From positions 1-8,221 of the forward strand of contig JAKAMD010000149.1 in NCBI GenBank assembly GCA_021823875.1: 8,221 nt of DNA, read 5' to 3'. Made by a program: the position numbers and the translations under genes. The stretch is from Pseudomonadota bacterium. Lineage in GTDB: Bacteria; Pseudomonadota; Alphaproteobacteria; Rhizobiales; Xanthobacteraceae. Positions within the stretch are counted from its first letter, which is position 1. Each line of letters starts with the position of its first letter. Below, piece by piece: positions 1-5,672 of this stretch. The notes under the pieces are model-generated. The model made no database searches. It was given only the letters and a program-made list of their open reading frames with translations, and was not told the DNA's origin.

Positions 1-569
1 GGCTGAAGCAGACCTACGGCTTCGACGAGAAGAAGGTGAAGCCCTACACGTTCAATGCCCAGCCGTTCCTGGCCGACAAGAACTCGGCCATGGAGGGCTA
101 TGTCACGTCCGAGCCCTACGCCATCGAGAAGCAGGCGCATTTCAAGCCGGCGGTATTCCTGCTCGCCGACCACGGCTTCAACAGCTATTCCACCCTGATC
201 GAAACCCGCCGCGACCTGGTGCAGAACAAGCCCGACTTGGTGCAGCGCTTCGTCGATGCCTCGGCGATCGGCTGGTATCACTATCTCTACGGCGATCCGG
301 CGCCGGGCAATGCGCTGATCAAAAAGCACAACCCGGAAATGACCGACGACCAGCTCGCTTATTCGATCGCCAAGATGCGCGAGGATGGCATCGTCGATTC
401 CGGCGACACGGTGAAGCTCGGCATCGGCGCCATGACCGATGCGCGCTGGAAGAGCTTCTACGACAAGATGGTCAAGGCCGGCGTGGTGAAGGCGGGACTC
501 GACTATAAGCGCGGCTATACGCTGCAGTTCGTCAACAAGGGCGTGGGCGTCAATCTGCGGCCGAAGTAA
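1..569 (+). CDS. ABC transporter substrate-binding protein, NitT/TauT (NMT1/THI5-like) family, C-terminal part
   Basis: The reading frame is open from the window edge (first whole codon at position 3) to a TAA at 567-569, giving 188 residues; the N-terminus and any signal peptide lie upstream. The text resembles the C-terminal lobe of periplasmic binding proteins of the nitrate/taurine/pyrimidine-precursor class: a segment with EGYVTSEPYAIEK, then a stretch typical of these proteins about registered partners remaining bound (RRDLVQNKPDLVQRFVDAS), and a basic-aromatic tail. It should deliver a small solute in the periplasm to the permease encoded downstream. The next two genes encode the ATPase and permease of the same system, which supports the assignment. 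The substrate cannot be read from the sequence; pyrimidine/thiamine precursors, alkanesulfonates, nitrate or riboflavin-like compounds are all used by relatives. The family call is firm, the ligand open. Confidence 0.88.
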   Translation, partial: LKQTYGFDEKKVKPYTFNAQPFLADKNSAMEGYVTSEPYAIEKQAHFKPAVFLLADHGFNSYSTLIETRRDLVQNKPDLVQRFVDASAIGWYHYLYGDPAPGNALIKKHNPEMTDDQLAYSIAKMREDGIVDSGDTVKLGIGAMTDARWKSFYDKMVKAGVVKAGLDYKRGYTLQFVNKGVGVNLRPK

Positions 570-575
570 TTTAGC

Positions 576-664
576 GTCGTGGCCGGGCTTGTCCCGGCCA
601 TCCACGTCTTTAACCTTGCTGCGCTGGAAAAGGCGTGGATGCCCGGCACAAGGCCGGGCATGAC
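576..664. repeat. Palindromic dispersed repeat (REP-like), GLVPGIH type
   Basis: Two 35-base arms at 576-610 and 630-664 are imperfect inverted copies of each other (about 7 mismatches by eye) around a 19-base loop. Each arm is itself a small palindrome (GGCCGGG...CCCGGCC and GCCCGGC...GCCGGGC), so the RNA could fold as a long hairpin or as two short ones. I recognise this type from intergenic regions of Bradyrhizobium-like genomes, where it is often mistranslated as peptides such as GLVPAIHVF and WMPGTRPGMT; both are visible here in one frame. It fills the gap between the binding-protein and ATPase genes and could stabilise the upstream mRNA or reduce read-through. Copy number in this genome cannot be judged from the window. 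Confidence 0.8.
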
Positions 665-671
665 GGAGCAA

Positions 672-1454
672 ATGGCGCACTCTTCCTCATCCGTGAGCAA
701 CGCGATCGTTTCCCTGCGCAACGTCGGCAAGACGTTCGAGCGCGGCACGGTGGCGCTCGATAACTTTAACCTGAGCGTTGGCGATGGCGAATTCGTCTCG
801 CTGCTGGGGCCATCCGGCTGCGGCAAATCGACGGCGCTGCGCATCGTCGCCGGTCTGAGTGCGCCCACCGCCGGCGCGGTGGAATGGGCGGACGCGACCC
901 ATGCCGAGCGCATCGGCTTCGTATTCCAGGAGCCGACGCTGATGCCCTGGGCCAACGTCGCTGCCAATGTACGATTGCCGCTCAAGCTGACGCATGCCGA
1001 AGCGGCGCAAGCGGACGCGGCGGTGGCGCAGGCGCTTCAGCGCGTGGGACTTGCCGATTTTACCAGCGCTTACCCGCGTGAACTCTCGGGCGGCATGAAG
1101 ATGCGCGCCTCGATCGCGCGCGCTTTGGTCACCGAGCCGCAACTGCTCCTGATGGACGAGCCCTTCGCCGCGCTCGATGAGATCACCCGCTTCAAGCTCA
1201 ACAACGATCTGCTCACGCTTTGGCAAATGCTCAAGCGTACGGTGATCTTCGTCACCCATTCGGTGTTCGAGTCAGTCTATCTGTCGCAGCGCATCGTGGT
1301 GATGACGCCGCGGCCCGGCCGCGTGTTCGCCGACATCGCGATCCCGGCGCCTTATCCGCGCGACGAGGCCTTTCGCACCTCGGTCGAATATGCCGCCCTT
1401 TGCCGTCAAGTGTCCGAGGCGCTGGCGCAGGCCATGGCGGAGGGCGCGGCATGA
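672..1454 (+). CDS. ABC transporter ATP-binding protein, NitT/TauT (SsuB/TauB-like) family
   Basis: A 260-residue ATPase that powers the importer formed with the neighbouring binding protein and permease; it acts on the cytoplasmic face of the inner membrane. Motifs, counted from the chosen start: Walker A GPSGCGKST at residues 46-54, Q-loop Gln86 in FVFQEPTLMPW, signature LSGGM at 138-142 (Met in place of the usual Gln, common in this subfamily), Walker B LLLMDEP with catalytic Glu163, D-loop ALDE at 167-170, and H-loop His196 in FVTHSVFES. Length is normal. Start choice: the frame is open back to a GTG at 579, but that stretch is the palindromic repeat. ATG 672 has a GGAG at 665-668 just before it, though the spacing (3 bases) is short; ATG 660 and GTG 693 are alternatives. 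The stop overlaps the permease start as ATGA, implying translational coupling. Confidence 0.93.
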   Translation: MAHSSSSVSNAIVSLRNVGKTFERGTVALDNFNLSVGDGEFVSLLGPSGCGKSTALRIVAGLSAPTAGAVEWADATHAERIGFVFQEPTLMPWANVAANVRLPLKLTHAEAAQADAAVAQALQRVGLADFTSAYPRELSGGMKMRASIARALVTEPQLLLMDEPFAALDEITRFKLNNDLLTLWQMLKRTVIFVTHSVFESVYLSQRIVVMTPRPGRVFADIAIPAPYPRDEAFRTSVEYAALCRQVSEALAQAMAEGAA

Positions 1455-2233
1455 GCGAACGCGTATTGCGCATCGGCCTGCCGATCCTGGTCCTGGCGCT
1501 GGTCGTCGCCCTGTGGGAGGCGGTGGTGCGCCTCAATCATATCCCGCCTTATGTGCTGCCGGCGCCCGGTCTCGTTGTGGCGACGCTTTATGCCGACGGC
1601 ACGCTGTTGATGCATTCGCTCTGGGTGACGCTGGTCACCACTTTCGAGGGCTTTGCGCTGGCGGCGGTGGGCGGCATCGGACTGGCGATCCTGTTCAGCC
1701 AGTCGCGCGTCATTGAATATTCGCTCTATCCTTATGCGGTGACGCTGCAGGTGACGCCGGTGGTCGCCATCGCGCCGCTGCTGCTGATCTACCTGCCGCA
1801 GCATCTGGCGGTGCTCGCCTGCGCCTGGATCGTGGCGTTCTTTCCGGTGCTGGCCAATACCACGCTCGGGCTGACCTCGGTCGACCACAATCTGATCGCG
1901 CTGTTCGAGCTCTATCGCGCCTCGCGCTGGCAACTGCTGTGGAACCTGCGGCTGCCGGCGGCGCTGCCGCAGATGCTCGCCGGCCTGCGCATCGCCGGCG
2001 GGCTGTCGCTGATCGGCGCGGTGGTGGCCGAGATCGCCGCCGGCTCCGCCGGCGCCGGCTCGGGCCTTGCCTATCGCATCGCCGAGTCGGGTTATCGGCT
2101 CAATATCCCGCGCATGTTCGCGGCGCTCTTGCTGCTCGCGGTGGCGGGCATCGTCATCTATTTCGTGTTGGCCGCGTTGTCTCATCTCGCGCTGCGCCGT
2201 TGGCACGAAAGCGCGGTCAGGCGCGAGCTCTAG
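1451..2233 (+). CDS. ABC transporter permease, NitT/TauT (SsuC/TauC-like) family
   Basis: A 260-residue inner-membrane permease. The first hydrophobic helix lies at about residues 8-26 and is followed by the PPYVLPAPGLVVATL motif common in SsuC/TauC-type permeases. Several more hydrophobic segments follow, consistent with six membrane spans. The cytoplasmic coupling loop that contacts the ATPase is at about residues 158-185 (ASRWQLLWNLRLPAALPQMLAGLRIA), matching the EAA-loop form of this family. Start: ATG 1451 overlaps the ATPase stop (ATGA, 1451-1454); the frame is open further upstream to 1220, but that region lies inside the ATPase gene and is out of phase with it, so it is not coding for this protein. 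It ends with TAG at 2231-2233, overlapping the stop of the convergent transporter gene. Substrate unknown. Confidence 0.93.
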   Translation: MSERVLRIGLPILVLALVVALWEAVVRLNHIPPYVLPAPGLVVATLYADGTLLMHSLWVTLVTTFEGFALAAVGGIGLAILFSQSRVIEYSLYPYAVTLQVTPVVAIAPLLLIYLPQHLAVLACAWIVAFFPVLANTTLGLTSVDHNLIALFELYRASRWQLLWNLRLPAALPQMLAGLRIAGGLSLIGAVVAEIAAGSAGAGSGLAYRIAESGYRLNIPRMFAALLLLAVAGIVIYFVLAALSHLALRRWHESAVRREL

Positions 2234-3561
2234 CCGTAGAAATGCGTGGCCATGCCGAGCAGCGCCATTACCACCACGACTTCGATCACCCCCCGGTGAA
2301 AACGGAACGCTATGATCGCCGCCGTTGCCGCCAGCACCGCCGCATGCGTGTCGAGCGCGCGTGGATCGAAGGCGAACCAGCGCAGCGGACCCCAGTGGAC
2401 CGGCACGACCTCGCCGAACAGAACGTGCAAGGCAAACCAGACCGACAGGTTGAGAATGACGCCGACGACGGCGGCGGTGATCGCGGCCAGTGCGCCGGTA
2501 AGCCGTTTGTTGGCGCGCAATTCCTCAAGGAACGGTGCGCCGGCAAAGATCCACAGCGTCGCCGGCACGAAGGTGACCCATGTCGTCAACGCCGCGCCGA
2601 TCAGCCCTGCCGTCAGCGGCGTGAACGGCGCCGCATCGCGGAAGGCGGCGAGAAAGCCGACGAATTGCGTCACCAGGATCAGCGGCCCCGGCGTCGTCTC
2701 GGCGAGGCCGAGGCCGTCGACCATCTCGGGCGCCGTCATCCAGTGATGCGTTTGGACGACCTGCTGGGCCATGTAAGCGAGCACGGCGTAGGCACCGCCA
2801 AAGGTGACGACGGCGAGCTTGGAGAAGAACAGCCCGATCGCCACCAGCACGTGGTCAGGTCCGAGCGTCAGCGCGGCAAGCGCGATCGGCGCCCACCAGA
2901 TCGCGAGCCCGACGATGAGGGCGATGGCGAAATGGCGCCAGCGGCCAGTGCCGTGGTCGAGGACCGTACCGGGCGTTGCGGTTAGTCCGATCAGGTCCGG
3001 CCGCGATTGTGCTACGACATAGCCGGCGAGTGCGGCCGCTCCGACGATTAGCGGGAAGGGCAGGTCGAAAAAGAAGATGCCGACGAAGGCGAGCGCCGCG
3101 AGGCCGACCAACAGCCACGACTTCAGCGCCCGTCTGCCGATACGGACGAGAGCTTCCACCACGATCACCAGCACGGCCGCCTTGATACCGAACAGCGCGC
3201 CATCGACGGCGCTCACACCCTGTCCATAGGCATATAGCAGGCTCAAACCGAGCATGACGAAGGCGCCGGGCAGCACGAACAGGATGCCGGCGGCGAGCCC
3301 GCCGCGCACGCCGTGCAGCAGCCAGCCGACATAGACCGCGAGCTGCGTCGCTTCCGGCCCCGGCAGCAGCATGGAAAAATTAAGCGCGTGCAGGAAACGT
3401 GGCTCGTCGATCCATTTCTTCTCGTCGACCAGGATGCGATGCATCATCGCGATCTGCCCGGCCGGTCCGCCGAAATTGATGCAGCCGATCTTCAGCCAGG
3501 TCATGAAGGCCTCGCCGAAGGTCGGATGGGCGGATGTTTCGGTCGTCGTCATCGTGGTCAT
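2230..3561 (-). CDS. chrA: ChrA-type chromate transporter (CHR family)
   Basis: A 443-residue membrane protein with the internal duplication of long-chain CHR transporters. In the N-terminal half FGGPAGQ occurs at residues 30-36 and MLLPGPEA at 64-71. In the C-terminal half the equivalents are FGGAYAVLAYM at about 254-264 and ETTPGPLILVTQF at about 287-299. Roughly ten or more hydrophobic segments are visible. Characterised family members expel chromate from the cytoplasm, driven by the membrane potential; sulfate-related transport has also been proposed. The upstream gene has a ChrB-type domain, which supports a chromate role. The ATG at 3559-3561 overlaps the upstream stop (ATGA read on the minus strand), indicating translational coupling; a second in-frame ATG three codons later is possible. 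The TAG stop shares a CTAG with the convergent permease gene. Confidence 0.92.
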   Translation of the reverse strand: MTTMTTTETSAHPTFGEAFMTWLKIGCINFGGPAGQIAMMHRILVDEKKWIDEPRFLHALNFSMLLPGPEATQLAVYVGWLLHGVRGGLAAGILFVLPGAFVMLGLSLLYAYGQGVSAVDGALFGIKAAVLVIVVEALVRIGRRALKSWLLVGLAALAFVGIFFFDLPFPLIVGAAALAGYVVAQSRPDLIGLTATPGTVLDHGTGRWRHFAIALIVGLAIWWAPIALAALTLGPDHVLVAIGLFFSKLAVVTFGGAYAVLAYMAQQVVQTHHWMTAPEMVDGLGLAETTPGPLILVTQFVGFLAAFRDAAPFTPLTAGLIGAALTTWVTFVPATLWIFAGAPFLEELRANKRLTGALAAITAAVVGVILNLSVWFALHVLFGEVVPVHWGPLRWFAFDPRALDTHAAVLAATAAIIAFRFHRGVIEVVVVMALLGMATHFYG

Positions 3562-4385
3562 GCTGCTGCCTTAGCGGGCCAATTGTGCCGTTCGTCGGCG
3601 GCGAAGCGCAGCCAGGCGAACAATGCATCATAGACGAGGAAGCCGCGTTGCAGCAGGCCGTGGTCGTCATCGCCGGCCAGTGCCGACAAACCAATGGCAA
3701 CGGCGTGCAGCCCGGCCGCTTCGGGAATGAGGTCGGGCCGCGCGGTGTCGGCGCCGCGCACGATCAAAGCAAGTCGCGCAAGCGTGGGTTCATCTTCGAG
3801 CCCGAACAGCCTGAGCATGGTGTCGAACGTGCAGCGCTCGCCTTCGTGGCTGAGTTCGATGTCCTTGATGTCGAACGGCACGGCGCCGCTTTCGCGCGCG
3901 ACGTCGACGACCATGTCCGGTTCGACGAACAGAAAGCGCGCCTGCGGATCGAGGAAGCGCCGGATCAGCCAAGGACAGGCGACGCGGTCGATCTTCGGCC
4001 GCCGCCGCGTGACCCACAGGCTCGGCCGCGCCGGCGCCAGCCGGTCAAGCGCTTGCTTGGCGACCAGCGGCAAGCCGGCGTCGCTCCAGGCTTGATAACC
4101 ACCGGCTAGTACGCGCGCGTCGAAGCCGTCGGCGCGCAATTGTGCCGCCGTCATCTGGCTCCGTTCATGACCGGCTTGGCAAGCCACCACAAGCGGGCGC
4201 GCGCGGTCGAGTTCCAGACCCCATTGCGCTACGTCGCTGGCTTCGCGCCAGAGCGCGCCAGGCAGCAGCGCGGTCGACCGGTCGTAGCTGTTGCGCCGGC
4301 GCACATCGACGAGTTGCGACGAACAAGCCGTCGCGATTGTGTTCCAAAGATCGTTCGGTGAGATTGCATAGCTTGGAGACAGCAT
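3558..4385 (-). CDS. Rhodanese-ChrB fusion protein (chromate resistance)
   Basis: A 275-residue predicted soluble protein with two domains. Residues 1 to about 107 are a rhodanese-like domain: LVDVRRRNSYDRSTALLPGAL is the usual first motif, the active-site loop begins at Cys69 (CQAGHERSQ), and LAGGYQAWSDAGLPL closes the domain. Residues from about 122 to 269 match the ChrB-type chromate-resistance domain, starting WVTRRRPKIDRVACPWLIRRFLDPQARFLFV and containing FDIKDIELSHEGERCTFDTML. ChrB proteins have been described as chromate-responsive regulators or accessory proteins of ChrA; the exact role of the rhodanese fusion is unclear. The catalytic loop C69-QAGHE-R75 is seven residues, longer than in classic sulfurtransferases. 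An excellent ribosome site (GGAGG, plus-strand 4392-4396, six bases before the ATG) fixes the start. It is first in an operon with the ChrA gene, overlapping by 4 bp. Confidence 0.9.
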   Translation of the reverse strand: MLSPSYAISPNDLWNTIATACSSQLVDVRRRNSYDRSTALLPGALWREASDVAQWGLELDRARPLVVACQAGHERSQMTAAQLRADGFDARVLAGGYQAWSDAGLPLVAKQALDRLAPARPSLWVTRRRPKIDRVACPWLIRRFLDPQARFLFVEPDMVVDVARESGAVPFDIKDIELSHEGERCTFDTMLRLFGLEDEPTLARLALIVRGADTARPDLIPEAAGLHAVAIGLSALAGDDDHGLLQRGFLVYDALFAWLRFAADERHNWPAKAAA

Positions 4386-4414
4386 AGGTCCCCTCCGTGA
4401 ACGAAGGAGACGGT

Positions 4415-4430
4415 GCTTGGGCTCGCAAGC
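4415..4430 (-). other. Small hairpin in the leader of the chromate operon
   Basis: GCTTG (4415-4419) and CAAGC (4426-4430) form a five-base-pair stem with a six-base loop inside the predicted 5' leader of the rhodanese-ChrB gene, about 20 bases upstream of its ribosome site. The stem is short, there is no U-run, and I do not recognise a known riboswitch. It may be incidental. Confidence 0.2.
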
Positions 4431-4449
4431 CTTGGGAAGGCGGGGCGAC

Positions 4450-4504
4450 CGCCGTTGGCCCCACCATTCTTTGATAGCTCAAGTTACCACTATTTTCAAC
4501 GGCG
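4450..4504. promoter_or_regulatory. 8-bp inverted repeat bracketing the chromate-operon promoter
   Basis: CGCCGTTG at 4450-4457 and its exact reverse complement CAACGGCG at 4497-4504 are separated by 39 bases. One copy overlaps the predicted -35 box and the other lies just past the predicted transcription start. The geometry would suit paired operator half-sites, but eight-base matches arise by chance in GC-rich DNA, so this is only a candidate. Confidence 0.25.
4471..4499 (-). promoter_or_regulatory. Predicted sigma70-like promoter for the rhodanese-ChrB/ChrA operon
   Basis: Read on the minus strand, TTGAAA (4494-4499) is followed after exactly 17 bases by TATCAA (4471-4476): five of six and four of six matches to the -35 and -10 consensus. 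The site lies in the most AT-rich stretch of the divergent gap. A transcript would begin near 4464 and carry a leader of about 80 bases ending in a strong GGAGG ribosome site. The match is by eye and untested. Confidence 0.5.
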
Positions 4505-4562
4505 CCGCCAAGCCCGTCTAAACCCCCTCGCCAGGAATCGGTTGCTCCGCTACGGAGATGGC

Positions 4563-5495
4563 GTGACCAGTCCCATGAAAGATTTTGCCCACCAGCGCCG
4601 CCAGCGTCTGATCGGCATCGCCTTGATGTGTTGCGCGGTGGGGCTATTCGCCTGCCTCGATACCATCGCGAAATATCTCAACACCCAGCTCGACACCATG
4701 CAGGTGGCTTGGGCGCGCTATGCCGCCGCCTTGGCGGTAACCGCGCTGGCGTCCAATCCGTTGAAAATCCCAACGGTGGCGCGGACGTCCCGCCTGGACT
4801 TGCAGATTGTGCGCGGCCTGCTGCTGGCTGCGTCGACAGTGGGAAATTTCCTCGCCTTGCGCTGGATGCAGCTCGACGAAGTGCTGTCGATCATCTTCAC
4901 CTTCCCCTTCATCGTGGCCATCGCCTCGATTCCGCTCCTGGGCGAACGAATCGGCTGGCGGCGCTGGAGCGCGATTCTGTTCGGCTTTGGCGGCGTGCTG
5001 CTGATCACGCGGCCGGGCTTCGAAAAGGTGAACCCGGCCGCCTTGTTCTCGCTCGGCGCCACCACCTGCTACGGCTTCTACGCGGTGATGACCCGCATCG
5101 TCTCGCGCTATGATTCCAACCAGACCTCGCTGTTCTATAACAACGCCGTCGGCACGGCGGTCTTGCTGCCGGTGATGCCGTTCGTCTGGCAGACGCCCGG
5201 CAGTTGGTTCATCACCCTGTTGCTCGTCGTGATTGGCGTGCTCGGCGCGGTCGGCCATTTCTGTCTCATATCGGGGCACAAGCTGGCGCCGGCCTCGGTG
5301 CTGTCGCCCTTCGTCTATACCCAGCTCATCTGGGTGGTGATCCTGGGCTATCTGGTGTTCGGCCACGTGCCCACTGGCTGGACCATGGCGGGCGCCAGCA
5401 TAGTCGTCGGCTCGGGGCTCTACCTGCTGTATCGGGAGCGCAAATTGGGCCGGCAAACCACCAGCGAAGGGGTGGTCGAGGGCCCACTGGAATAG
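4563..5495 (+). CDS. DMT-family transporter (two EamA domains)
   Basis: A 310-residue inner-membrane protein of the drug/metabolite transporter superfamily, with about ten hydrophobic segments arranged as two EamA repeats. The first begins at LIGIALMCCAVGLFACLDTIAKYL and includes the typical RYAAALAVTAL and RGLLLAASTVGNFLALRW stretches; the repeat boundary follows LLGERIGWRRWSAILFGFGGVLLI. The second repeat starts near NPAALFSLGATTCYGFYAVMTRIV and ends at MAGASIVVGSGLYLLYRER. Relatives export or import amino acids, metabolites or drugs; the substrate is not predictable. Start: GTG 4563 has GGAG at 4554-4557 with five-base spacing, whereas ATG 4575 (giving 306 residues) has no nearby ribosome site; the frame upstream to 4413 is outside the homologous region. 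It is transcribed away from the chromate operon and appears monocistronic. Confidence 0.88.
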   Translation: MTSPMKDFAHQRRQRLIGIALMCCAVGLFACLDTIAKYLNTQLDTMQVAWARYAAALAVTALASNPLKIPTVARTSRLDLQIVRGLLLAASTVGNFLALRWMQLDEVLSIIFTFPFIVAIASIPLLGERIGWRRWSAILFGFGGVLLITRPGFEKVNPAALFSLGATTCYGFYAVMTRIVSRYDSNQTSLFYNNAVGTAVLLPVMPFVWQTPGSWFITLLLVVIGVLGAVGHFCLISGHKLAPASVLSPFVYTQLIWVVILGYLVFGHVPTGWTMAGASIVVGSGLYLLYRERKLGRQTTSEGVVEGPLE

Positions 5496-5511
5496 GCCCT
5501 ATTTCGTCATA

Positions 5512-5526
5512 CCGGCTGCGCGCCGG
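5512..5526 (+). terminator. Weak hairpin after the DMT gene
   Basis: CCGGC at 5512-5516 pairs with GCCGG at 5522-5526 around a five-base loop, 16 bases after the TAG stop. There is no T-run after the stem, so it is at best a weak or Rho-assisted terminator. No better candidate is visible before the next gene. Confidence 0.25.
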
Positions 5527-5596
5527 AGAATGTCATGATGGGAGAATAGGAGAGTTGCGAGCCCGCGTTCATCGGCGCTAAGTTCCCGCCCGCTTG

Positions 5597-5643
5597 CGCA
5601 TGATCCCGAAAGCTGGATAGCGGTTCTCGGATACGACCATGCG
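5597..5643. repeat. Degenerate palindromic repeat of the CGCATGATC...GATCATGCG type
   Basis: The ends CGCATGATC (5597-5605) and GACCATGCG (5635-5643) are inverted copies with one mismatch, and the interior holds CCGAAAGC...GGTTCTCGG. This resembles a dispersed palindrome that I recognise from Bradyrhizobium-like genomes, with CGCATGATC ends and a GAAAA...TTTTC interior. This copy has drifted. It sits in the 177-bp gap before the E1 alpha gene, 29 bases upstream of its start, so it would be in or next to the leader of that operon. I see no convincing promoter in the same gap. Confidence 0.6.
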
Positions 5644-5672
5644 TCTCTAACCCGACCCTTAAAGGATCCTTC

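Noticed and set aside
515..985. Minus-strand open frame containing MPGLVPGIHAF
   Set aside because: The peptide is just the translation of the palindromic repeat, and the rest is antisense to the ATPase gene.
1406..2206. Long minus-strand open frame (266 codons) opposite the ABC permease
   Set aside because: Its product is dominated by Arg, Gln, His and Asp with no family resemblance, as expected for the antisense of a GC-rich membrane-protein gene whose plus-strand product is clear.
1939..2985. Plus-strand open frame (348 codons) spanning the permease end and the ChrA gene
   Set aside because: It crosses two well-supported genes in other frames or strands and encodes an Arg/Gly/Asp-rich sequence with no domain; it is a GC-bias artefact.
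3534..4109. Plus-strand open frame opposite the rhodanese-ChrB gene
   Set aside because: It is antisense to a gene with two recognised domains and has low-complexity composition and no ribosome site.
5662..5671. Perfect ten-base palindrome AAGGATCCTT over the E1 alpha ribosome site
   Set aside because: A purine-rich ribosome site followed by its complement over ten bases is too short to argue for an operator or an RNA switch.
5496..5672. Possible sigma54 or sigma70 promoter before the E1 alpha gene
   Set aside because: Acetoin operons can be sigma54-dependent, so I looked for a GG-N10-GC element and for -35/-10 pairs, but found none that was convincing in this gap.
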